Shown here in pieces: positions 46,579 to 55,770 of a stretch of 64,000 nt of DNA. Position 1 is the stretch's first letter. Every line of letters begins with the position of its first letter. A program made the position numbers and the translations under genes. The DNA comes from Xylaria sp. FL1777 (taxonomy: Eukaryota; Ascomycota; Sordariomycetes; Xylariales; Xylariaceae). The DNA is taken from the NCBI GenBank assembly GCA_022578965.1, contig MU400512.1, positions 620,001 to 684,000 of the forward strand. The letters run 5' to 3'. Below the pieces are notes generated by a model. The model did not search any database. It was not told the DNA's origin and saw nothing but the letters and a program-made list of their open reading frames with translations.

Positions 46579-48582
46579 ATGGACGGTGCTGCGAGTTATT
46601 TTGCGGTCTTGATCGGCGTGAACTTCTACCCGGAGAAGTACTCATCATTGCACGGATGTGTGAGCGACATCGAACAGATCGCTAAATTTCTGGCCAACTC
46701 AACAACCAGGCTGAATATACGGAAACTTACTGCAAGCTCGTCCACTGAGGCACATTCTCGACATCCTCCTGAGAATCCAAAGTCCTGGCCAACCTACCAG
46801 CGTGTGATCGCAAACTTGGAAGAAGTGTATTCCCATGGCGTGGCCGGAGACTTCGTCTACATACATTATTCTGGCCACGGCACAACCACTAAATCAATCG
46901 ATGACAACTCAAACTCCCCTTCCGAACATTTGGCGCTTGTTCTACTAGAAGAAGAAGAGAGTGATGTCGGGATTCGGTACCTTCGTGGGCCGGATCTAGC
47001 AATCTCACTTAAACGATTAGTTGATAAAGGCCTAATAGTCACCCTCGTTCTAGACTGCTGTTTTTCCGGTGGAGTTATGCGTGATAGTGCATCGGTTCGT
47101 TATCTCCCTTATGACCCTGCCGTAGACAAAGCCTATCCAGCAGGCCCTGCGCCACCCGACCGGAACGCCTCGTTGCGTCTCAACTGGCTAGTCAACCCAG
47201 ATGGATATTCCATCCTCACAGCGTGCGGGCCTACTGAAACAGCCCGTGAGCTCGTTGTAAAAGGCGGACGGAGGCAGGGTGCACTATCCTATTTTCTACT
47301 AAGAACCTTCAGCAAATTAGGTGGAGTTTGTGGCAAGCAAGAACTCATCTACCATCACGTATGCGCTAGGTTCCGAAGTTCTACTGGGTTTGTGCAGACA
47401 CCTATGTTTTACGGGAATAAGAACCTCTGTTTCTTTGGACACAGCGATCAGCGAATCGAGCGGGCGCCCATTCCAATTGTTGAAACACCAAATGGTGCTC
47501 TTCAGCTGCAAGCCGGTCGGGCACACGGGGTCACAGATGGAGACGAATTCCTTGTCTACCCATTATCGGATGCAAATTCCAGCTCTAGACGACAGAAGGA
47601 GCAGGCTGTTGCGAGGGTCATTAACACCAGAAGTTTGACCTCTGAATTGAAACTAGATGGTCCCTCCTTAGCCAGGATTGAAACAGGTTGGATGGCTGCA
47701 GCGCTTACGTGCTTAAGGCTGCGCAGGTATCTAATACAACTCGACGATAGACTGATGTCGACTTATCCGTGGGCGACAACTGTCGATAAGCGACGATCGC
47801 TGAATATTCGTGAACCTGGTACCAAAGACAACGAGCAACCGGTCTCATTCTTCACTATTTCTACTCAGAAAGGATACGAGATCCAGAACCAGTTCCATGA
47901 AATAATCTTGAACAGATCTATTTCGCATCTTGACTACGGCATGGCAAGTCAGTTGTTAGACGAGCTTGAACATATTGTGAAGTTTACTCTGGTGAAAGAG
48001 TTGGCCAACGAAGTATCGCCAGACAAAGGAGATTCACTGAGAAATTACTTCAACATCCGAGTAGTTAATGGGCTCGGGCAGAGTTTTGGTGCTGGCTGTT
48101 TACATCACGGATCGTACCACATGTCATGTTCACACCCAGAATGTGTGATTGAGGTAAAGGATGACGACAAGTTGCAGTTAATTGTGCAGAACAGGCTTCC
48201 AGAAGGTCAAATACTTTATATGCATATTTTTAATCTAAGCTCATCTTATGAGGTGGAAAACATCCTCCATGGGGACTATCTGGTTGTTCCGCCTTGCGTC
48301 AGAGATCGAAGTGCAGAAGTCCACTTAGACTCTCCGGGAATATGTAAGTTGAAACTTCACATGGAGCTATCCATTGAAGTCAAGGAACAAGGATATGACA
48401 AGTGTGAGGATATAGTCAAAGTGCTTCTAACCAGCCAGCCAGCCTCCTTCTTATCGCTGGAATTGCCAAAGCTAGGGGAGAAGCGAGAGCCAACTATTCC
48501 CGTGGCGCCTAGACTCCCAGAACCAAGTCAGGTGCTAGATGATTGGGCAGCAGTGAACTTTCGTATTCAGATTAGACGCTAA
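46579..48582 (+). CDS. Caspase-like (C14/metacaspase-type) protease 1
   Basis: Single long frame of 667 residues from ATG 46579 (a GTG codon lies just before). The caspase fold spans about 1-290: strand 1 YFAVLIGVNFYP, GCVSDIEQI, catalytic His100 in FVYIHYSGHG, and catalytic Cys161 in VTLVLDCCFSGG. The p10-like part contains GYSILTACGPTETA. These motifs place it with fungal peptidase C14 proteins, which usually prefer Arg/Lys or Asp substrates and take part in cell death or stress. Residues 300-667 form a second half with LQAGRAHGVTDGDEFLVYP and a late beta-sandwich-like region (LQLIVQNRLPEGQILYMHIF), shared with the protease at 53339-55318. It ends 220 bases from the converging TPR-CHAT gene. 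A splice-acceptor-like ttttttcag just before the ATG leaves a longer N-terminus possible. Confidence 0.9.
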   Translation: MDGAASYFAVLIGVNFYPEKYSSLHGCVSDIEQIAKFLANSTTRLNIRKLTASSSTEAHSRHPPENPKSWPTYQRVIANLEEVYSHGVAGDFVYIHYSGHGTTTKSIDDNSNSPSEHLALVLLEEEESDVGIRYLRGPDLAISLKRLVDKGLIVTLVLDCCFSGGVMRDSASVRYLPYDPAVDKAYPAGPAPPDRNASLRLNWLVNPDGYSILTACGPTETARELVVKGGRRQGALSYFLLRTFSKLGGVCGKQELIYHHVCARFRSSTGFVQTPMFYGNKNLCFFGHSDQRIERAPIPIVETPNGALQLQAGRAHGVTDGDEFLVYPLSDANSSSRRQKEQAVARVINTRSLTSELKLDGPSLARIETGWMAAALTCLRLRRYLIQLDDRLMSTYPWATTVDKRRSLNIREPGTKDNEQPVSFFTISTQKGYEIQNQFHEIILNRSISHLDYGMASQLLDELEHIVKFTLVKELANEVSPDKGDSLRNYFNIRVVNGLGQSFGAGCLHHGSYHMSCSHPECVIEVKDDDKLQLIVQNRLPEGQILYMHIFNLSSSYEVENILHGDYLVVPPCVRDRSAEVHLDSPGICKLKLHMELSIEVKEQGYDKCEDIVKVLLTSQPASFLSLELPKLGEKREPTIPVAPRLPEPSQVLDDWAAVNFRIQIRR

Positions 48583-48802
48583 TAAGAACTATAATGGCCA
48601 GCCATCTTCATCATAAGAACAAACATACAGTAAACTCTAATATCTATAGCATGGGTTGAGAACACGTGCTTTAGAGTAGGCATTGATATAGCTAATCATC
48701 GACGGACTGGATAATATGTTAGACTTGTACGAAAAGATGGAATCTACATGAACCCGAATGGCCTTGAAGATGTGTTAGACCAGCCCCCTTACTCCAATAG
48801 GA

Positions 48803-51800
48803 TCAAACCCCGAAATGAACATAAGGAGACCAATGCAATTGCATTGACAAGATGCCATTATTCTCATCTTCCGAGTCACAGAGGATAGTCTTCCTTGGTC
48901 CTCTATCGTCGTCTGCCTCACCCCGGTTCCCATCTCTCAGCTTGGTGTAAGCCGCACGGGTAGTTCCCGAGGATCGGAGCCAGCGATCTCGAAGTTCTCT
49001 TGTTGCTTTATGAAGGCCCTTGCACACTGATTCATCAGTCATTCCCCCACGAACAAGTTCACGGTACGTAATCCTGGCCACATCTACGCAGAGCTCATCG
49101 CTGACCTCCCACAGCGTGCCGATAACATGACGAAACCCCGCCAATTGGCATGCACCGATGAGGTGGAAGTTCTCGTCTGCGAGATTTTCCTCCCTGTTCT
49201 GCCCGGTCTCGCATGCTGATAGATATGCGAGGAATGGAGAGTTCTCACGAAGATTCATATCAAACAGAGAACTTACTGTTAGCGGGTCATCCTTCCAATC
49301 ATTGAGAAGTAGATAGCTCAAAGCAGGATCCTCTCTATCCGCATGCCCGTGACCAGCAAAATGAAAGATTTCGCAATTCTTAAGGCACGAGACGACGTGT
49401 TCCTTCGTCCGTTCGGGCTCAGAGTATTCGATAGACATAGCTTTGCAAATATCTCGGACTATATCGACCTCTCGGGTTGCGAAAGGTAGAATGCCATGGC
49501 CGGGTGTTCTATGCATATTTACGAGAACTGCCCGCGCTGAGAACTGGGCCGAGGGCCGAACTTGATGTCTTGGTCGACGTCGGCCGTGTATAAGTGCTTT
49601 CACGGAAGACACGTAAGATGACATGACTCGATCCAGAACCGTTTCGCTGGACCCTGGATAATACCGCCCTGCCACGTGGATGGGAAAGTTGACGAGTGCA
49701 CCCGTGAGAACCCACCAGAGACGGGGCCAAGGTCCCGAGGATGGGGTTTTGGTATACCCAAGTGCATCAAGAACACTGTAGGCGACCGTATCCCAAAGCC
49801 AGGCTAGCGTATTCAGGTTTCCCACATTTCCTCTTCGCGCCCTTTTCTCGATATCCTTATTTTTGAGTTTGGGGAGAGGTAGAATGCTTATGCTAGTTTG
49901 GTTGATGAGTATCGCGTCGCACCGATCATCACAGGCATTGATGACAACTACTGGACCGTCCCTGGCGGCTGCTTTCATCTCGTCCTCATTTGGTATCCCG
50001 AAGAAATCCTCAAACCCAGGCTTTTGCCGAATCTCCACAATGAGCTTATCGAGATCCTCATTCGTTTCGTAGAGTCGATTCCCCTGGGGTTGGTGGGAGG
50101 AACCGACAGCTCGTTTCAAGAGCGTGGTCTCATTGTCCACATGGGGCTGAAGTTTGTCTCGAAGTTCATCAAATTGCTTCGCCAACTCTGGGTATTTTTT
50201 CTTAAGATCTAGGACATCGCCTCGCATATCTTCCAAAGAGGCTGCCACAATATTACGCCCCTGCTCCAATAGCGCAAGCACGGAGAATGGTGTTGCTTTC
50301 GCTTCCAGTGCTGCGGCAGCTGCTGAGGAGGCTAAACCTGGGTACTGGCTCAGCGACCACTGCTTATCTGATGTCTTGAGTGATCTTGGCGTAAGTTTGG
50401 GGATTAATGGCACGACAACACTTCCAGCATTCCAGGCGGCCTCCCAATTTGAGGCCAGTCCGTGATATCCAACAGCTAGCATACCAGCACGTATTCGTTC
50501 TACGATGGGCGAGTTTAGTTGCCTGAGGGCTTCGTCACAGTAGGCCGCAGCTTCTTTCATGTCGTCGACATCCAAAGTTGTTATGCATTTGTCTCCAAGT
50601 CGGAGGCCTAAATTGGTCAAGAATATCGCTCGTGAAGGATGATTGTCCGGAGTCATTTCGACCACCCGCCTGGCAATTGTGATGGATTCTTCGATATAAT
50701 CTAAGTTATTCGTCAATGTGTATTTCTTGCTCAGAGCTATGGCAAGAACATTCAAGCTTAAAACATAGTCTGGATCGTCTAGCGGGGTCATCTTAACAGC
50801 TTCCTTTATGGTAAGGATAGATTCTTCTAAATCTTTAGGATTGCTAGACTTTTCAAATCTCTCTAGAAGTCCATGAGCCAAGTTATTCAAGAGGACTGGG
50901 TATGCCGGGTCATCCCTTGGTGCAATACGAACGGCTGTCTGAGTAGCTTGAATAGAATTATCGAGATCGGATGTGCCGGTTGACCTCAAATATTTGCTGT
51001 AAAGCTGATTTCCAAGATTGTCTAACCATGCGGGCAGATCAGGGTGATCCTGTGGAGTCATCTGAATAGCTGCCCTGGCATTTTGGATAGCTTCATCAAG
51101 GTCTTCCATAGCTCCTACTATTAAATACCTATTGCTAAGCCATAAACTAAGTGTGTTATGGTAGGATGCTAGATTCGGAGAACCAACGGGGCAGAGATGA
51201 AGAGCCTCACGTCTAGCATGTATAGCTTCTTCAAGATCATGCATCGAGCCTGTTCGTGCGTGTCGGTAGGCAAACAAGTCCCCGATATGGCCCAATAATG
51301 AAGCCCGATCGTCATAATTGCTTCGTGGAATACTCATGGCTTCTTGTGCAAGTTGAAGTGCTTCATGGAGATCATCTAGAGATCCTAGCCGGATGAAGCG
51401 ATTTTCGAGTTTGAAACTCAGGGATTGTAGTCTCCCATCCCGATGAGGATCGCCGTGCGGTGTAGCACTTAGGACTCTGCGACTCACTTGAATAGCATCT
51501 TCAAGGTCAGAAATAGTCCCTTTCCTTAGAAATTGTTCACCAAAACGCCGTCCAAGGATTTCCTGGTATAGTAGGCTGTCCACATGAGACTCGGCTGTAG
51601 TTTCACTAGCTTCTTTAGCAAGCTGGGTGCTCTCGTCAAGATGTGCCCTGTTCCCTGTTCGCTTAAATTCATCCATAAGTGTAGTTCCGAGATTAGTCGC
51701 TCGTGCTGCACGATCTGGGTCGTCTTTGGGTGTTCTGCTCACAGCTTCCCGTCCAACTCGAATGGACTCTTCTAAGTCTTCCAATGAGCCGACTAACTGG

Positions 51801-52327
51801 TATCGTTGCCTTAGTTGAGCCCCGAGGTTACTCAAATACTTTCCCAGGTCTAGATCACTGTCCGTACTCGTGTCCACACATTCTCTGAAGGTCTTGATGC
51901 TTTGATCCAAGGTTTCTATCTGTCCATCTGTGTCGTACTTATGGCTAAGAGCAACAGCAATATTGTTCAATCGCGCTGGCCTTTCCGAAGAGGTTTTAGG
52001 AGTTAGGTGAACGGCCTCCTCGGCGAGTTTGATAGCCTCTTCTATGTCTCTCCTGTCTCGCATGTGAAGGTATTTTCTATCTAAAAGGCAGCTCAGATTG
52101 CTTAGGCACGTCGCCATTGAATCAGGGCTTAAAGTTGCAGCGAGAGACTGGCGTCCGACTTGTATAGCTTCCTCAAGGACTTCTGCATTTGCTGTCCTCT
52201 CGTAGCTATAAGCTAGCTCGACGCCAAGATTATTCAGCCATAATATACGAAAGGGGTGGTCTTCTGGCAAATCCGCAAGAGCTAGTCTAGCCTCCTGGAT
52301 TAGATCATCGGAACCCGCCATTAGCAT
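48803..52327 (-). CDS. TPR-CHAT domain protein (separase/caspase-clan protease)
   Basis: Intronless frame of 1174 residues. Residues 1 to about 640 are tandem TPR-like repeats of roughly 43 residues (for example LEDLEESIRVGREAVSRTP, DLDEAIQNARAAIQMTP), about 13 to 15 in a row, which form a superhelix for protein binding. A linker of 100 to 150 residues leads to a C-terminal CHAT domain: REVDIVRDICKAM, His993 in IFHFAGHGHA, LLLNDW, Cys1039 in LAYLSACETG, then GACQLAGFRHVIGTLWEVSD, ending HWSPYVHFGV. Both dyad residues are intact, so an active Cys protease is predicted. TPR-CHAT proteins act in bacterial defence (for example with gRAMP in type III-E CRISPR), while most fungal members are unstudied. 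The gene starts about 1 kb from the divergent caspase-like gene 2. An upstream first exon cannot be ruled out. Confidence 0.92.
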   Translation of the reverse strand: MLMAGSDDLIQEARLALADLPEDHPFRILWLNNLGVELAYSYERTANAEVLEEAIQVGRQSLAATLSPDSMATCLSNLSCLLDRKYLHMRDRRDIEEAIKLAEEAVHLTPKTSSERPARLNNIAVALSHKYDTDGQIETLDQSIKTFRECVDTSTDSDLDLGKYLSNLGAQLRQRYQLVGSLEDLEESIRVGREAVSRTPKDDPDRAARATNLGTTLMDEFKRTGNRAHLDESTQLAKEASETTAESHVDSLLYQEILGRRFGEQFLRKGTISDLEDAIQVSRRVLSATPHGDPHRDGRLQSLSFKLENRFIRLGSLDDLHEALQLAQEAMSIPRSNYDDRASLLGHIGDLFAYRHARTGSMHDLEEAIHARREALHLCPVGSPNLASYHNTLSLWLSNRYLIVGAMEDLDEAIQNARAAIQMTPQDHPDLPAWLDNLGNQLYSKYLRSTGTSDLDNSIQATQTAVRIAPRDDPAYPVLLNNLAHGLLERFEKSSNPKDLEESILTIKEAVKMTPLDDPDYVLSLNVLAIALSKKYTLTNNLDYIEESITIARRVVEMTPDNHPSRAIFLTNLGLRLGDKCITTLDVDDMKEAAAYCDEALRQLNSPIVERIRAGMLAVGYHGLASNWEAAWNAGSVVVPLIPKLTPRSLKTSDKQWSLSQYPGLASSAAAAALEAKATPFSVLALLEQGRNIVAASLEDMRGDVLDLKKKYPELAKQFDELRDKLQPHVDNETTLLKRAVGSSHQPQGNRLYETNEDLDKLIVEIRQKPGFEDFFGIPNEDEMKAAARDGPVVVINACDDRCDAILINQTSISILPLPKLKNKDIEKRARRGNVGNLNTLAWLWDTVAYSVLDALGYTKTPSSGPWPRLWWVLTGALVNFPIHVAGRYYPGSSETVLDRVMSSYVSSVKALIHGRRRPRHQVRPSAQFSARAVLVNMHRTPGHGILPFATREVDIVRDICKAMSIEYSEPERTKEHVVSCLKNCEIFHFAGHGHADREDPALSYLLLNDWKDDPLTVSSLFDMNLRENSPFLAYLSACETGQNREENLADENFHLIGACQLAGFRHVIGTLWEVSDELCVDVARITYRELVRGGMTDESVCKGLHKATRELRDRWLRSSGTTRAAYTKLRDGNRGEADDDRGPRKTILCDSEDENNGILSMQLHWSPYVHFGV

Positions 52328-53338
52328 CTACCTTGGGGTTTGATCTCTTCAATACTGGCGACAATGCCTCTGCAACATATGGAATGAGTGTCAGTATTTA
52401 GATTCACAGCCAAGACGGTGCTAGGCTAGCACACGGTTTCGCGGAGAATGAGCAAATAGATCGTGGGTGTTGAATGTAACGAGCGGCGATCAATACATAG
52501 CTTGGGTAAGGCTAAAGGGTGACAAGGAAACGGCAATAAATATTGTCAATGGATGGACGACAAGTGTACAATGCATATGCACTTGCAGGGTGTCTTTTAG
52601 GCTTACGGTATCCCGACACGTCAGTGAGGCCGTCGCTCAACCAATTTCATTGGTCGTTACACGTTACTACATTAATCGGGCGAGGGTAAGATGACCGGCA
52701 TCTATTCTAAGTTAATACAGGTGGTATTGCTTAAATCTCACCCTATTTCTGCCTTATCTGTCACCCTATTGAATATTGCTTATCACTAACAGGGGTAGAA
52801 TTGTTCACAAGTTATGACCAGCTTATTGGCCATTGTTTCAACTGCTGAGGTAGCCAACCCAAATTGAAAGCAGGCTCTCATTAGCATCATACCTTAGTCT
52901 TCATACTTCTCCTAACCGAGGTGGACACCTCTATACTATTGTTAGATACTATCCAGATACTTAACGTCGGGAACACCACACAACAGCAAGGCCTACAGCT
53001 TCCCTAAACCTATTCAGGTAGACTCCCCGTCCTACCCTTTCCTACCTAATAGATATCCTTTGCTGCCTTGCGTACGGTCGCCTGCTTCCAGATGGAACGA
53101 GGGGTTGCAGCTACCTATATAGTAATTATAATTAGGCAACAGCTTATATAAGATTATGGTGGGATACGTAGTATATCAAGAATGGTTGGGAACATGGGGT
53201 TGCGTATTTAGGGGCGCTTAAAACGTACGCCATGATAATTCATTCGCTTTACCTGGTTACTCCAAGTTGTTCCTTACTCCCTAAAAACCCAACGCAATTA
53301 GGCTATCGAGAATAGCCCACCTGCCTGTATCGCTCATA
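52328..53338. promoter_or_regulatory. Shared divergent promoter region of TPR-CHAT and caspase 2
   Basis: A 1011-base spacer between two genes transcribed outwards. A pyrimidine-rich area (ctacagcttccctaaacc, ccccgtcctaccctttcc) lies near 53000. A CCAAT-box-like ctcaaccaatttcattgg occurs near 52635. No reading frame with support. Co-regulation is inferred from the arrangement only. Confidence 0.45.
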
Positions 53339-55318
53339 ATGAATAATCAATCCTCTCCGAGGCGATTTGCCCTGCTGGTTGGGGTTGACCTATATCAGAA
53401 TAATGGCTCGAGAAGCTCTAAAAATAATAATATTGCATTTTTGAAAAATCTTCAAGGATGTGTTAACGATGTGAGGCTCATCAAAGAATTGCTGCGCAAT
53501 CAGTTCAAGCCAGATGAAGAAAGAGTCCTTACGTCTTCGCCATCTTTGTCCAACCCCATGGTCCCCGAAGGACCAGCAAGTAGCTGGCCTACTTTTGATA
53601 ATATTAAGAGGGGGTTCGAGAATGTGATTGCCCGTGCCCGGTCTGGAGACATCTTCTTTTTCCACTTTTCGGGCCATGGTGCACTCCTCCCAAGGGTTAG
53701 GGCGTCGCCTATCGGACGCGACCAAGATCCCTCTCTAATGACCATGGATTACTGCTGCGGAGGGCGGCCTATACGCGGATGGGAATTAAACAAGTGGCTG
53801 AAAAAGCTCTATAGACGAAAAGTCCAGGTTATCGTTACGCTGGACAGCTGTTATTCGGCCGGCTCATGGAGAGATGAGGGCAATATCCGAACGCCGGAGG
53901 ACTGGTCACCTTGTAATCTCCCAAGCGATGAAGACCGGGACGAAGACGAAAGCGAAGATGAAAGCGCGATTGAGGGTGAGATTGAGGACAATGGCGAAGG
54001 AGCGGTTCAGGACATGCGCAAACCTGAGCTTCCAAAATCGTGGGGTATAAACCCGGAAGGCTTTACGTTAATGGCCGCTTGTCCGAGCAATAAATCCGCG
54101 ATAGAAAGTGTTGTACGTGGTCAGGTGACTGGTATCTTCACCTCCGCACTCTCGACATACTTTAAGAATCAGCCAAACGCGGCCACTTCAACATATAGGG
54201 CCATTAGGGACCATATAGCAGAAAAGATCAGGCCGCAGGAACCTGAAGTTTTTGGTCAAGATAGGCTATCGTTCTTCAGAAGCAAGGAACTTTTCTCATC
54301 CTCCCCCGTGTGGGCCGAAGTCTGTGGTAATACCGTTACCCTCCCTCTTGGGAAAATACACGGTATTAAAGTAGGAGCGGAATTCACAACTCGCGCAATT
54401 ACACCCGATATTACTTTCTCTATCTCCACGGTGGACGATTTCGAAAGCATAGCAACGATATCGCAAGGTCTCTCCGCTAACGGAACTCAGAGTATTGAGG
54501 TTCTGCCATGTCGTTGGAGCGAAAATAAGCCGATTCGAATAGTTGTAGGGCCAGGATTCTCCAACACATTTCGAAAGAAATTGTTTAAAGCCTTAAAAAA
54601 GAGAGTTTCAGGGGATCAGATACAAATCACCCATGGTTTCGCAGCTGAAGGGTTCAGAGTGAACCTGCGGCAAGACTGCGGTATCGAAATCCTCGCGCCC
54701 ATTTCCCTCTCTAGATATGACGGCCCTATACGTGGATTAAGCATGGGTAGTTTTAAGCCCAGTCAATCCAGTCAATCTGCGATTGACTGCGCCGGTTACC
54801 TGGCTCATCTCTTACGGTTCGAACAGATACGGGACATTCGCAACGAATATTACCTGGACTTCGAGGTGAGTTTCACTCCCGAGTGCAACGAAATCAGTGA
54901 AGGCCCTCTTCCGGACAAACAAAAAGTGGTGTATACATTTAGAAATAACGAGGAAAATGAACTGCATTTTGCTGTCATAGGCCTAGGCGCTGGATTCGAT
55001 GTAACACAACTTTTCCCGACAAACGATTCTATGATCAAGGTCCCTAAAGGCTCTCCTTGTTCGTTTTCTTTCTTGACCGTAGTATCAGAGGAGCTCAAAG
55101 GCGATGAACAGGACGAAGAAGACCGAATTCATCGCGACATCATTCGTACGGTGGTTACAGAAGGAAAGCCGATCTCACTCAAGAGCCTGGAATTGCCTGA
55201 TATATGGAATACTAATCAGTTGGAAAATATGGGTCAGGACGGCCCAGAGAGGAAGACTATCGTAGTGAATACGGCTGGCTGGTGTATCCGTGACTACGAA
55301 ATAGTTTATAAATCTTAA
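53339..55318 (+). CDS. Caspase-like (C14/metacaspase-type) protease 2
   Basis: Intronless frame of 659 residues. The caspase core runs from RRFALLVGVDLYQ through GCVNDVRLIKELL to His113 in FFFHFSGHG and Cys171 in VIVTLDSCYSAG, with the p10-like GFTLMAACPSNKSAIE after about residue 240. Between them, residues about 195-225 are an acidic low-complexity loop (EDRDEDESEDESAIEGE), where caspase-type enzymes are often processed. The C-terminal half parallels caspase 1: LPLGKIHGIKVGAEF aligns with LQAGRAHGVTDGDEF, the late segment KVVYTFRNNEENELHFAVI has the same place, and the tail SLKSLELPDIW matches SFLSLELPKLG. The two are diverged paralogs flanking the CHAT gene. A cell-death or immune-type role is inferred from family and context. 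Confidence 0.92.
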   Translation: MNNQSSPRRFALLVGVDLYQNNGSRSSKNNNIAFLKNLQGCVNDVRLIKELLRNQFKPDEERVLTSSPSLSNPMVPEGPASSWPTFDNIKRGFENVIARARSGDIFFFHFSGHGALLPRVRASPIGRDQDPSLMTMDYCCGGRPIRGWELNKWLKKLYRRKVQVIVTLDSCYSAGSWRDEGNIRTPEDWSPCNLPSDEDRDEDESEDESAIEGEIEDNGEGAVQDMRKPELPKSWGINPEGFTLMAACPSNKSAIESVVRGQVTGIFTSALSTYFKNQPNAATSTYRAIRDHIAEKIRPQEPEVFGQDRLSFFRSKELFSSSPVWAEVCGNTVTLPLGKIHGIKVGAEFTTRAITPDITFSISTVDDFESIATISQGLSANGTQSIEVLPCRWSENKPIRIVVGPGFSNTFRKKLFKALKKRVSGDQIQITHGFAAEGFRVNLRQDCGIEILAPISLSRYDGPIRGLSMGSFKPSQSSQSAIDCAGYLAHLLRFEQIRDIRNEYYLDFEVSFTPECNEISEGPLPDKQKVVYTFRNNEENELHFAVIGLGAGFDVTQLFPTNDSMIKVPKGSPCSFSFLTVVSEELKGDEQDEEDRIHRDIIRTVVTEGKPISLKSLELPDIWNTNQLENMGQDGPERKTIVVNTAGWCIRDYEIVYKS

Positions 55319-55770
55319 AGATTAAGGTTGCAATAATGGCATGATCTTAACCATGTTACAAAACTAAACAAAAATAATGATTCGTACATAATATTTTATT
55401 TTAGTGTAATTTTTAATGGGTTCGAGACATAATACCTAAGATTGAGATTTTATAATAGGCTTGTAGAAATTTTAACAGTATATATCTGGTAATATCGTAT
55501 CACTCTTAGTCTGTTTCTCAGTTATCTCTCGAGTGCCGAACCAGGGAACAGTTAAAAATCCTGGAAATAGCTACTACACCTAGGAAAGCTCTACTATATA
55601 AAGATTTATACTAATGGACTAAGCAAGCAGCAATGTTAGGAAGCAACTGCTAGCTTGAGAATTAAACCCCTTTTAGTTGAGCTAATTATTAATACTGCAA
55701 GATCTGAACTCATAAACTATCGGTTACTACAGTTGTTTATTACTAGGTGTCCGAAACCTTATGCTTTGTA
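55319..55770. other. Convergent intergenic spacer
   Basis: 3' flanks of caspase-like gene 2 and the P450 gene. Strongly AT-rich; no gene seen. Confidence 0.55.

Noticed and set aside
46222..55318. Caspase 1 and caspase 2 as fragments of one gene split by an insertion of the CHAT gene
   Set aside because: Each has a full caspase core and its own C-terminal half, so they are duplicates, not halves.
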